Origin: Gautieria morchelliformis
Lineage: Eukaryota > Basidiomycota > Agaricomycetes > Gomphales > Gomphaceae
DNA length: 64,000 nt
Assembly (NCBI GenBank): GCA_015179125.1
Contig: WHVA01000057.1
Coordinates: forward strand, 1 to 64,000
Direction of reading: 5' to 3'
Within the stretch, counting starts at the first letter, position 1. Each line of letters opens with the position of its first letter. The notes beneath the pieces were generated by a model. That model ran no database searches, was not told where the DNA came from, and worked only from the letters and a program-made list of their open reading frames with translations. Below, piece after piece: positions 54,027 through 64,000 of this stretch. Position numbers and translations under genes: made by a program.

Positions 54027-54978
54027 ATGCACCTGGGTCCAACTCACCATGAAAGGTTCTACTGGCATGACAGCTCCACCATTTTTCTGGTATGCATTTA
54101 TAGTTATATATTCCATCCAGCTAACCACTATCCTTCTAGGTTGATAATACACTTTATAAACTCCATATGTTCACAATGCCAACCGCTGCTAGCGGCAGCG
54201 ATGAGTCAGTCCGGGAAGGGGATAGTGATGAGCGGCCAATAAAGATTGGAGCTCCATTTACCGTGAGGAAATTAGACAATCTCCTCATATGGTTTCATCA
54301 GTGAGCATTCTAGTCAATTTCTATCCTTGAATACTGTGTCTAACTAACAAATGTAGTGTTGATTCGACAGTTCTTGATGTGTCAGCGCTGACTGACATAT
54401 TAGAGCTGGCTTTGTTCCTCCAATGGGACACTGCACGGCACTTTGCGATCCAAGCATTAAAGGACAGCGGTCTGACAGCTTCGCATCGGCTATCTTTAGC
54501 CATTAGTTACAGGATTCCTGACTGGATTGAGCCGGCATTCCAAGATCCAATGGATACTCCGCCCCAAACCTTTACTACCAAGGATTTGATGCTACTTGGA
54601 CAACACATCATGATGCTTATTATGACGATGCAGGCTGCTATTCATCATCACTGACTCCTTGTGGCATACAACCCGCTGAAACTACGATATCATGACGTTG
54701 CCTGCGTGAAGCAGTCAGCCACCTGCCAGTGTAACTGGGAGACTGCCTGGTGGGATGGATTAGCTCACCATTATCTCCATCCGGATTTCCCGAGCTCACC
54801 ACAAGACACCCTTCTCAAACTGGAAAAGACCGCTGTCACGGGTGTTACGATGGAATGTCGGTTGCAAGGGATTGAAACCCTTAAGGAGCAACGTGTGTTC
54901 GAGATGGAGAACGATATAAAGGCGGCAACCCTTAAGAAGGTTAAGGCTCTCGAGGGACCTGTGGTTAGAGTCAACTGA
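54027..54978 (+). pseudogene. BTB-like protein with in-frame stop
   Basis: Three exons are visible: 54027-54089 (HHERFYWHDSSTIFLV, the opening of a BTB/POZ-type fold), 54140-54300 (DNTLYKLHMFTM... PIKIGAPFTVRKLDNLLIWF) and 54357-54978 (LTDILELALFLQWDTARHFA, then RIPDWIEPAFQDPMD). Introns are 50 and 56 bp. A TGA at 54652-54654 interrupts the frame, but it stays open afterwards (VAYNPLKLRYHDVACVKQSA, WETAWWDGLAHHYLHPDF) to 54978, as expected for the full-length agaricomycete family. It is therefore a recent nonsense allele or pseudogene. BTB proteins usually mediate dimerisation or cullin binding. The partner is unknown. Confidence 0.7.
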
Positions 54979-55171
54979 ACTTGACTGTGATGAGCCATTG
55001 TTTCTTGATAAATCCTAGCACCACCAATATCTTGATAATTCAATGAACTAGTACTCAAACAATATTGCGCACGAGATATATTGAGGTATCGTGTACAAAA
55101 GTAAATTTGCTGTTGCGTGCGCGCAACTTGGATATTATTCAGTACCGCGCGAGCAGTGTAATACCTTGAAT

Positions 55172-55212
55172 GGCGCGTGGGGTCAAGACTTTTTGTGCAA
55201 ACCGACCGTCAT
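55172..55212 (-). repeat. 41-bp module shared with the TIR element
   Basis: Identical to the reverse complement of 31361-31401. Flanking sequences differ apart from CGCGCG-type stretches (CCGCGCGAGCAGTG). Confidence 0.8.
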
Positions 55213-57257
55213 ACTGGCGTGCACACGCACGGTGCACGCGCACTGAAGCCACCTCACAGTACGGGTTTTGCGTATACATAGACATAATCCAGAATACAAC
55301 AGCCACCAATCGCTTGATTCTATTGTGAGTCCTCCTTGGCTTTTTGTCATGGGTGTATGTGGGATAAGCTGAGATATGGATATATATATCTCCATCCTTC
55401 GTTTTCAACCATCTATGAAATGCAACCCACTGTTAGAACACTGTCACTAGATACTGATATTTATGGTGCACTGACAGAGTTTCATGATACAGTTACCGCC
55501 GATCCCGGAACCATTCTTCTCCCAAGCGGGAGGTCCATTTCAGCTTCTGTGCAATATAGACGGTTATCCATGGGTCATACGTGACAGAGAAAGTCGAGTT
55601 TCCAGAGCGAGGGCCGATTCATCTATGATTATCTTCTTTTCGAAGTATCACCCCACGTGCGCAGTAATAAACAGCAAGCATCAGCCATGAGGATTCAAGC
55701 TGTGCCCAGGCACTAGGAGGCATCATTCTCATAGCATCTGCTATGCACTGCTTATATACTGACTGATAATCTTCCAAAGCATATGTATAGCAAATAAATT
55801 ATACACAAAACAGGTCAACAACATGCTAATCTTGGATTGCACTTTCACTGTAACAGAGGTTCAACCTGCTAATGGTCATTCACCCTGCCCAAACAAACGG
55901 ACAGAGCATTTTGGCAGTTATAACTGGATTCATGGTCCCCGCTGGATATATAACCCCTAGAGAAAGAAGAGAGTTGTCTTCGTATTACATTGTGTCACTG
56001 TGCACCACTATATCCTTCATGTTAATCTTGCATACTTACAGTCTACCCTTTATTTCTTAATTTACTAGGGTGCCCCTTTCAGTGTACTTCTTCACAGTAG
56101 CTGTCATGCTTGCGTTCTCTACAGCAGCGGCTCCTATGCCCAGGGGCCCATGGCCACATAGTTGTCCGCATCTTGCTGATAATCTAATCCATGGCCTACA
56201 GTACTCTATAAGGAAATAGTAGGCAAGGAAGATAAAGGATCACATGAAGCATTTGGTGCATGGAAGACCAGTGTGTCTTGATGTTAAGTATAAGCATTTT
56301 GGCAGTCTCATCTCACTCCTGATTAGTTGCCTTGTTGTGTAGGGATGTCTCAACCTCCTCAGTCATCATCTTTGAGGGCTGGAATGTACAGTGTGCAAAA
56401 TCTTGCAAATCTGGGAGCAGGCTGAATTTATTACCATGGAACATTTTAAGGACACACAGCTTAGCTACTGCACTCAGTACTGGTCCCATGTTATTGTCAT
56501 CTTCTTCCAGCTCATCTTCCTGGGTTACAATATCTGCATCCAACTCTTGGTTGACTGGCAGTGTGACCACAGCCTGATAACTGCCTCAATCTGCAAGCTA
56601 TCAACACTTGAGTGCAGTGGACACATTTTGCTCAAATTGATATACTTATCTAATTAGGAATGAACTCATTGGTATCACTTTCCAAACTACACACCCATTA
56701 CTTCCCTCTTCAGCATACACTGAGGAACCTCTAGATGACTTGACATCATTCTCTAAGATCTCAAATGCATTCTTGCTTCTCATTGATCCTGGGGAATTCA
56801 CAGCATCCTGCATTGTCCTATGAATCTTCTGCCCCTGTGCTTTGGCTTTTCCTGTTGCATTTGTATCTGCAGCCTGTTCCTGAAGCTGTAGTTGCTTATT
56901 TGGCTGGTAAGTCCAATGACTTCTGCCCTGTGCAGCAATGGAACCGCCGTATTCATATCCACATATCAACCGGTCAGTGTTTTATGAAAGACTGGGTCGC
57001 GGATCAGCAAGGCCTTTATTTTCTGCTTGGCCCCCACCACCTCATCCTTGCAGACCCACTGGCACCAACTAAGCTACCAGTAATATGCATTGCCTTAAGG
57101 GCAATGTGGATAAATAAGTATATTTACAATTAAGGTGTATCAGTTGAAAAATGATAATAATAATGAAGGCATTGAAGCTATTAAAATAGGAGTGTGATCA
57201 GGAGCTAGAGCGGACTAGGAGGGTATGAAGCTATTAAAAGCGTGTTATCAGTGATCA
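55213..57257. other. Unassigned region, weak minus-strand open frames
   Basis: The minus-strand frames 56969-56646 (NKQLQLQEQAADTNATGKAK, then MRSKNAFEILENDVK) and 56570-56313 (acidic EDELEEDDNNMGPVLSAVAK) could be exons of one decayed gene. They show no known domain and no convincing start. The remaining sequence is AT-rich with no gene seen. Confidence 0.3.
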
Positions 57258-58754
57258 TTACTGAGCGGATGAACTGGGGCGCGGGTTTAAAAACGGCTTC
57301 AAGATGCTCCTCCCCCTCCCTCCCTCAGACGCATACCCCGCCTCCTGCGCCTCAAAAAAGCTCGGCGGGTCGCAGTCCTTGAAGTCCCACCCGCCGCTGC
57401 CGCTGCCGCGCTGCGCGGGGCGGGACCAGCGCGTGGCCTTTGCAGGTTTCGGATGGGCATGCGCCGTGGGCAGGGGCGCGCGCACGCCTGCCGGCGACGC
57501 ACGCCTTACTGCGTCCTCTCTGCCCCCGGGGCCGCGGCCGTCCACGCCGGGCCCGACAGAGCGCGCGCGCTTGCGACGGGGGGAGAAGCCGAACCCCCTC
57601 CCGCGCGACTTGTCCTTGTCCTTGCCCTTGCCCTTCTCCTTCTCCTGCGCGGCGCCGGCGCCGGGAGGCGTGTTAGGCGTGTGCGGCCGCCACGCGGGGA
57701 GGAACGGCGGCGGCGCGGTGCGCGGTGTGGTGTACGCGTGGGGGTTCAGGGGTGCGGGTGCGGGTGCGGGGGGTCTGGCTTGGGCTCTAGGACTGAGATT
57801 GCGATTGGTGTCGCGGCCCCAGGGCATGCTCGGTGGGGTGGATGGCGGTGGGGACGGGGAGGGGGGCGGATCGGGCCATGCGAAGGGGTCGTCATCCTGT
57901 GGGGGCGAACCGCCATCGAAAGCATATGCGAAGGGGTCGTCATCCTGTGGAGGAAAACCGCCATTGAAAGCATGATGCATGAAACAAGAGCGCACTCACG
58001 AGAACGACAAAAGGCGAGTCCGGCACGGCATACGCACTGTGCGCGCGGCGCGCGAACGCCCGCCACCTGCGGGTGCGGGCGAGCGTCGTCGGCTCGAGCG
58101 TCGTGCGCAGCGCGGTGGGGTGCGAGATCGCGAGGGCGGGGGCGGGGGCGGGCAAGCGGCCGCAGATGGGTTTTACGACGGGGATGGCGAGCGGGGCGAG
58201 CTGGGCGTGCTTTGGCTGGCGGGGGCGGTCTGAGTCTCGCGGCGTGCGCGGGGCAGCGCCTGCGCCAGAGGCGGAGCGTGAGTCAGGCCGGCGGGGGCGG
58301 TCTGAGTCTCGCGGCGTGCGTGGGGCAGCGCTGTCGCCGGAGGCGGAGCCCAAGTCCGAGCGCGCGACGCTGGTGGTGGCGGATGAGGGGAGGGGGAGGC
58401 CGCCAGTGTCGGCGTGCTCGTGGGGGACTGTAGGGGCAGATATACGTGAGCGGGTGAGGGGAGGGGTGAGTTGCGCTGGGTGCGCTGGGTGCGTACCTCT
58501 CCAGATATGCGGTGCGCAGCCTCGACGTTCCCCTCGACCATCCAGTCCACGACGAGCGGCCCCAGGGTGAGGGCCAAATCGAAGACGGACGTGCGCGCGG
58601 CGGAGGTCGGCGAGGGTGTGGGGGATGGGCTGCTGGGCGGGGATGGGAGCGCGCGCCTCGGTGCAGCGGGTGTGCGTGGGTGGCGGGGGGGAGACGGGGC
58701 GCGTTTGACGGGGGCGGAGGGTGACGTGGAGCGGGTGCGTGCGTTGGAGGACAT
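57258..58754 (-). CDS. Pro/Arg/Ser-rich hypothetical protein, three exons
   Basis: Exon 1 runs from 58754 (MSSNARTRSTSPSAPVKRAP) to about 58503 and contains DLALTLGPLVVDWMVEGNVE, a short helical motif. Exon 2 has VARSDLGSASGDSAAPRTP, then PTALRTTLEPTTLARTRRW and RAFARRAHSAYAVPDSPFVV. Exon 3 is low-complexity, ending RSILKPFLNPRPSSSAQ. GT-AG introns separate them (donor GTACGC near 58502, acceptor CCCCTACAG near 58440; donor GTGAGTGCGC near 58010, acceptor CTCCACAG near 57955). The phase from exon 1 to exon 2 is off by one as I read it, so either a frameshift exists or the junction is misplaced. The motifs recall a conserved agaricomycete family of unknown function. It is unusually GC-rich. 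Confidence 0.6.
57878..57975. repeat. 48-bp tandem duplication across a splice acceptor
   Basis: Two copies of GCGAAGGGGTCGTCATCCTG plus GAACCGCCATCGAAAGC-like sequence lie in tandem. Each contains a CCCACAG / CTCCACAG acceptor followed by GATGACGACCCCTTCGCAT on the coding strand. Confidence 0.8.
58220..58352. repeat. Tandem duplication of about 66 bp within exon 2
   Basis: GGGGGCGGTCTGAGTCTCGC followed by GGCGTGCG(C/T)GGGGCAGCGC occurs twice, encoding two copies of a SAAPRTPRDSDRPR-type segment. Confidence 0.75.
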
Positions 58755-59261
58755 AATGGAGTGTCAAAGGATGAAAGGAGCGGAGATAAAAGCCCGGGTA
58801 CTGCATCCAGGGAAGGAGGCATAGAGAAGAGAAGCGATGGGACCTGTATTGGCTGCAGCACGCGGCCACGTTGCGAAACGGAGTAGCTGTGTTGCAGTAG
58901 CGAGTGTGCTGCCGAGGAACATTATGATCACTGCCCCCACGCAACTCGACACTCGACTCGTTATCGCATACGGCGGAAGCGCCACATCGGCATGACAACA
59001 GGGTCGATGGCAATTGCCTCTTTGGGCCATGTCGGGCATGGGTCACGCGCACTCCACGTTCCACACCGCACAGCCACAGCCACGCCATCCATATTTAACG
59101 TCGCAATCCACCTCGCCTAAGTAGCATGCTCGCCTATCACTGCTCCCGCGACTCCGCGCCACACACGCCGCAGCGTCCGTTGCCCACGACCCGGCCCAAC
59201 GTCGTTCACCGCTATTGAAGGCTCGGAGTCGGAGCACGTGACCGCTGCTTTGGCTCGTGCC

Positions 59262-59700
59262 GCCCATGCACTGTTTATCACTGTCGGAAATCTGTATCGA
59301 GATGAGACCAAGACTTCAAGCTTCATCTGTAACTAACTTAACAAGAAACCACGTATTTTCCCTCTGCGTCTGTGTCTAAACAGCCTCGCCGCCACTTAGA
59401 CAACGTGAAGATACACGCTATTCCCTGAACCTAAGGTGAAGCCGCCCCGCCACAGACCAAGCAATGAAAACACACACACGTGATTGTAGACATCAATGAC
59501 GGCGACTCGGTAAGGACGGAGGGAACGATCGTGTGCGGGAAGGGCGTGCATGGAGGCGAGTACAGGCTGACGCCGCACCGCGTCAGCGTCTCGCACCATG
59601 TGCGCACAAGTGATATGTGTCCGAGTGCCTCCCGGGGGGTACGAGTGCGAGATATGAACCAACGCAATCAGGCAGTGGAGCGCGAAGAAGGATAATTAAG
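59262..59700. other. No recognisable gene
   Basis: Spacer inside duplication unit 1, with partial similarity to about 62600-62830. Open frames are short and unsupported. Confidence 0.4.
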
Positions 59701-60540
59701 TACCAGGACAATACACGGTGAGTGCGTTGCCCCGCCAGATTGAGATAGATGCAGGGACGAGCTATCGGTATCGGCGGGGAGGGAGCGCGAGCATGAGGCC
59801 ACGAGCCACGAGGGAGTGCAAGTGTCTGACATCTGAGTGCCTGGGGTACACGTGCGCGATAAGAATCAACGCTCACAAGATAAATAAATACTGTAAAGGA
59901 CCGGTGACAAATGACAAATGTTGACACGCGCTTTCGCTTTGTACTGCCCGCCTTACATACTGGTAAGTAGCGCCGCCCCCAAAGACGATAATGGATATAA
60001 ATAAAAATACAAAATAAAAAAGAACATTTCAACAATCAACGCAATCAGGCCGTGCTACAGCCTACACGCAGCGCGGAGCGAGGAGAAGATACCAGGACAA
60101 CGGACGATACATAGTGAGTGCGTTACACCGCCAGATTGAGACGGATGCTCGGTATCGGCGGGGGGCGCATGAACATGCGGTGGGTTCCTAGGGCGGCGTA
60201 CGCAGCACGGATGTAATGGATACCAGGACCTCCTCTACAGACTACGCGGAGCCATGAGAAGGAGATGCTAGGACAACACATCGTGAGTGCGTTACACCGC
60301 CAGATTGAGATCAGTGCAGGGACAAACTATTGGTTGCGGGGCCGGGGCGCGCGCATGACGATGCGGTGGATGCCAGGTGCACGCAGTATCGGTGTGATGG
60401 ACACCAGTACCCCCTCTACAGACTACGCGGAGCGAAGAAGAAAAGGAGGCTACCGGGACAATACATCGTGAGTGCGAGGCACCGACATATTGACACGGAT
60501 GCAGTGTCAAGCTGTCTGCAGGGCGCTAGCATGACGATGC
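59700..60540. repeat. Minisatellite, unit about 190 bp
   Basis: Degenerate units contain ACCAGGACAATACAT, GTGAGTGCGTTGCACCGCCA, GATGCAGGGACAAGCTATCG, GTATCGGCGGGG and CTACAGACTACGCGGAGCG. The array is interrupted by non-repeat sequence (TAAATACTGTAAAGGACCGG at about 59882), which is also present at 63007. Confidence 0.75.
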
Positions 60541-61250
60541 GAGGGATATCACTGCAACAGGGGAGCCGAGTCCACAGGAATGAGCGGCAGACGGAGAAAA
60601 AAAGGCAGCGGCGGAGATGACATGCGAAGAGAGGATGCGTCCCATCGCGTGCCACAGAACCCTGCGAATAAGCCAACCAGCCGAGCTACAGAGGTCCAAC
60701 GAGGAGCCAGACGGCTGCCAAATCTCCGAGAGCTATGTAAGTCCGCACACCAATATGTTCCGTCAATGCCCTCATGGGTCTTTTCCAGGGATAGCAGCAG
60801 TGAACAGACACCTATTCAAACAGGCATCGTCGACTGACTCGCTGACGTTGGGGGTGGGTGTGTGGAGGATATACTGCTGGACGGCGACGCGAACACGCGC
60901 CTCGGTGCGACGGATGGGCGCGGGTGGCGCGGGAGAGACTGGGTGCGTTTGACGGGGGCGGAGGGTGTCAGGGAGCGGGCGTGCGTTATAAGAGTGATTT
61001 CGAAAGATGAAAGGAACGGAGATAAGAGCGCGGGTGCACCCGAGGGGGAGGATCACAGGGTGCCCGCGTGCAGGATAGGGACATATCGACGGGACTGTAT
61101 TGGCTGCTGTCTGCAGCACGCGGCCACGATATTGCGAAGCAGGGTAGCTGCGTTGTGGTAGCGAGTGTGCTGCCGAGGAACATTATGATCACTCTTTCCC
61201 CGCGCAACTCATGAACGCGACACCCTCGACTCGTTATTGCGTACCGCGGA

Positions 61251-61690
61251 GGATGTACAGCCCACCCAAGCGATTTCCTTTTCGAGAGACACGCAAAAAT
61301 AGCATTTAGCGCCGGGATACTTCGGCGATTCCCCTTTAGGGCTTCGACGAGATATCTTCTCTGAATCCTTCGGCATTGTCCACGACGATACAGACAACTG
61401 TGTCTTACTTAATCCCAGCAGCCGCGAATGTGGACGAAAGGTCAACCTACGGAACGCTAAAGGGCGTCAAACATTTTGAAGTCCGTGGAACCACAAAGCT
61501 CGCAGCTTTCGTCTCATGAAAGGTGTTTCCAAAATTCTTACCCCATGCGATGCCACGACCACCCCAACTCCTACGATATGGAAGGACTTCGAGAATATCT
61601 CGTCGAAGCCCTAAAGGGGAATCGCCGAAGTATCCTGGCGCTAAATGCTATTTTTGCCAAAAGGAAATCCTATGGGTGGGCTGAACATCC
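61251..61690. mobile_element. Foldback / MITE-like element
   Basis: Inverted arms of about 105 bp: GGATGTACAGCCCACCC...GGGTGGGCTGAACATCC at the tips, then GGAAATC, AAAAATAGCATTTAGCGCC, GGATACTTCGGCGATTCC and GGCTTCGACGAGATAT. Unit 1 of the duplication lacks it at the matching place (near 58983), so it inserted after the duplication or was lost from unit 1. No clear TSD was seen. Confidence 0.65.
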
Positions 61691-62814
61691 GCATGGTTAT
61701 GGCAACTGCCTCTTTGGGCCATGTCGGGCATGCGTGATGGGTGCGCGTGGCGTTGACAGCTCCACGTGCCGCTCTCTGCACAGCCACAGCCACCCCATCC
61801 ATATTTAACGCCGCAATCCACTGGCGTTTTGCTTGCACTGAGCGCAGGCGGCACTCCCTTGCATATGTACAAGGGCTTGGCGCGTTTCTTGGTCCCCACG
61901 TCGCTGTAGGCATGGTCACCGTCTATGGTGAGACGGTCACCACCTCCACACGTATGTCGCCTCTTGCCGCGTCCATTGCGCCGTCTCGTCTCCTGGCGCG
62001 TCCCCCGCATGTCCCGCTCCTCCCTCATCGCCCCCATTGAAGGCTTGCGCCCCAGCGCGGCCTGCATGTTGCTCTTCATGGCATGTTTTGCGGGCCGCCG
62101 GGTGTCGCCCGTGCACTGTTACGAGGGCCGACACTGTGTTGCCCTGTATCATGATAACGCGGTGTCCACCCTGTCCAGCGATGCGATAGCATGCCCGCCT
62201 ATCACTCAACGCTCCTGCGACCCCGCGCCGCACACGACGGAACGTCCGTTGCCCGATCGACGACCCTCTCATGACCACGCCCACCGTCGTTCGCCTTCTT
62301 GATGAGCAACTATGTCAGCCCCGTAGGGGCTATATGTCGCTCTTCATAAAGAGGTTGGTGTGATATTGAACGCGTGGTAGTACTGTATCAGTCGGAGCAC
62401 GTATAGGTATCCAGCGATACATGTATATTATGTATGGTCACGTATCGATAGGTGCTGAGGGCCTGGGTGGTCCCAGTCTCTGTGTATGTGTCCGCAGCGC
62501 TCACACGTGCTCGTACATACAACACCAACTGGAACCATACCAGACTCGCTCCACGAATGTTACATACCTCACTCTAAAGTATTTTTTTTTTGAGCAGCTG
62601 GCGTATCATCACTGTGGGAAATCAGCTATGCCCCCGTAGGTGGTTGTGGTAGAAGTATCGAGAGGCGATCCAAGACTAGTGTACCCAGCAAATCACGCAT
62701 CAACCGTCTGGCACGATATTCGCTGAACCGAGCGTGAACCCGCCCCGGGGCCGCTAGTGATAGAGCAAGAAAGCGTATGCAATGAAAACACACGCACGTG
62801 ATTGTAGCAGGCCG

Positions 62815-63800
62815 CGATACAGCCTACGCGGAGCGCGAAGAAGACACCAGGACGATACATAGTGAATGCGTTGCACCGCCAGATTGAGATGGATGCAGGA
62901 CAAGCTATCGGCATCGGCGGGGCGTGAGCATGACGAGGGAGTCCGAGTGTCTGGATCTGAGTGTGCGATAAGATCAGCACGCACAAGCGAACTCGGAGAT
63001 TAAGATAAATACTGTAAAGGAACCGGTGACAAATGGCAAATGGCAAATGTTGACACGCGCTTTCTCTTTGTATCGACCATCTTGCATAGTGTCACGCCCC
63101 AAAGACGATAAATTGGGCACAAAAAAAAATTTCTTTTCAACGCAATCAGGCCGTGATACAGCCTACGAGCGCGGAGTCGGGGAGAAGATACCAGGACAGC
63201 GAAGCGAAGGATACATGAATGCATTACACTGCCAGATTTGAGATGGATGAAGGCCAAGCTATCGGTATCGGCGGGGCGCAAGCAATGACGATGTCTCGGA
63301 CACCAGGATTCCTTCTACAAACTACGCGGAGCGAGGAGGAGGAGAAGGACACCGGGACGAATACATCGTGAGTGCGTTGCACCGCCAGACTGAGACGGAT
63401 GCAGGGACAAGCTATCGCTATCGGCGGGGTGCGCGCATGACGATGCGGTGGATCCTAGGGCGGCGCACGCGGCACGGATGTGATGGACACCAGGACCCCC
63501 TCTACAGACTACGCGGAGCGGAGCGAAGAGGAGGAGAAGGATGTCAGGACAATACATCGTGAGTGCGGTGCACCACCAGATTGCGACGGATGCAGGCACA
63601 AGCTACTAGTGTCAGCGGGCGCGAAGCATGACGATGCGGTGGATCCTAGGGCGACGCACGCAGCACGGATGTCATGGACACCAGGACCCCTCTACAGACT
63701 ACGCGGAGCGAAGAGGAGGAGAAGGATACCGGGACAATACATCATGAGTGCGTTGGACCGCCAGATCATTGCAGTGACAAGCTGTCTGCAGGGCGCGAGC
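62815..63800. repeat. Minisatellite of about 190 bp, second array
   Basis: The same unit as 59700-60540, with at least five copies (starts near 62815, 63145, 63300, 63490 and 63680). Short open frames that look alike in different copies are repeats of the unit, not genes. Confidence 0.8.
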
Positions 63801-64000
63801 ATAACGATGCGAGGGATACCAGGCCACGGGGGAGGCCGAGTCGACGAGAATGAGCGGCAGACGAAGAAAAAAGGGCAGCAGCGGGGATGACAAGTGACGA
63901 GAGGATATGTCCCATCGCGTGCTGCGGAACCCTGCGAATAAGCAAAGCAGCCGAGCTACAGAGGTTCAACGAGGAGCCAGACGGCTGTTTGCCCAATCGC

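Larger units (their letters stand above)
58615..60735. repeat. Segmental duplication, unit 1
   Basis: This holds the 5' end and promoter of the 58754 gene, a spacer containing GCCTCTTTGGGCCATGTCGG (near 59015), and the 190-bp minisatellite, ending with GAGGAGCCAGACGGCTG (near 60700). The order recurs in unit 2. Confidence 0.7.
60850..64000. repeat. Segmental duplication, unit 2 (runs to window edge)
   Basis: 60850-61250 matches 58620-58990 (GGCGCGCGCCTCGGTGC-like, GTTTGACGGGGGCGGAGGGT, GTGTGCTGCCGAGGAACATT). 61690-62310 matches 58990-59260. 62640-64000 matches 59400-60735. It carries only the 5' end of the gene, not its body, and has a foldback insertion at 61251-61690. Confidence 0.7.

Noticed and set aside
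59480-63890. Families of similar 60-100 codon frames at the right end
   Set aside because: They are copies of the 190-bp minisatellite read in the same frame, with no gene-like structure.
1-64000. CRISPR arrays, rRNA genes, secondary-metabolite or toxin clusters
   Set aside because: None was seen. The tandem repeats have no spacer structure, and no rRNA or biosynthetic domain was recognised.

Overview
The window looks like a repeat-rich, decayed piece of a basidiomycete (Agaricomycete) nuclear genome. Host-type genes have many short introns of about 49-58 bp, and they include an F-box protein, a DUF6534-like membrane protein, a BTB-like protein and a DDE-integrase-domain gene. No prokaryotic signal is seen. 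Family names come from recognising motifs, because no database search was possible. Layout: 0.3-1.25 kb is a C-rich higher-order minisatellite. 2.6-13.8 kb is a nearly complete 11.1 kb Ty3/Gypsy chromovirus on the minus strand (element 1), set inside a G-rich minisatellite. 13.8-17.2 kb holds dispersed repeats with Helitron-like ends. 17.2-28 kb holds a foldback element, a broken DUF6534-like gene and two gene remnants hit by a solo LTR. 28.7-30 kb holds an intact F-box gene. 31.3-32.7 kb is a TIR element. 33.0-45.3 kb is a second, plus-strand copy of the same chromovirus (element 2). 45.3-53.8 kb is two host-type genes riddled with solo LTRs. 54.0-55.0 kb is a BTB-like gene. 57.3-58.8 kb is a proline/arginine-rich gene whose 5' end starts a tandem segmental duplication running to the window edge. 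Both chromovirus copies have 214-222 bp LTRs, Gag with a CCHC knuckle, aspartic protease, RT/RNase H, integrase, a chromodomain and a third ORF of unknown function (ORF3) between the chromodomain and the 3' LTR. All these genes carry stops or frameshifts, so neither copy looks autonomous. In both copies gag-pr ends in a UGA held in the loop of a 6-bp hairpin, directly followed by a perfect 12-bp hairpin. Pol continues in the same frame, which suggests stop-codon readthrough. Four further LTR families (B, C, D, E) occur only as solo LTRs, nearly all with 5-bp target-site duplications (TSDs). They are nested in the chromoviruses, in each other and in host genes. Two insertion histories can be rebuilt base by base. 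A six-exon minus-strand gene (47283 to 32756) was split by element 2 exactly at a 5' splice site. An integrase-domain gene (52713 to 47652) took up four LTRs and then suffered a 253-bp inversion between two inverted LTRs. Un-inverting that segment restores the reading frame and one perfect and one near-perfect TSD.
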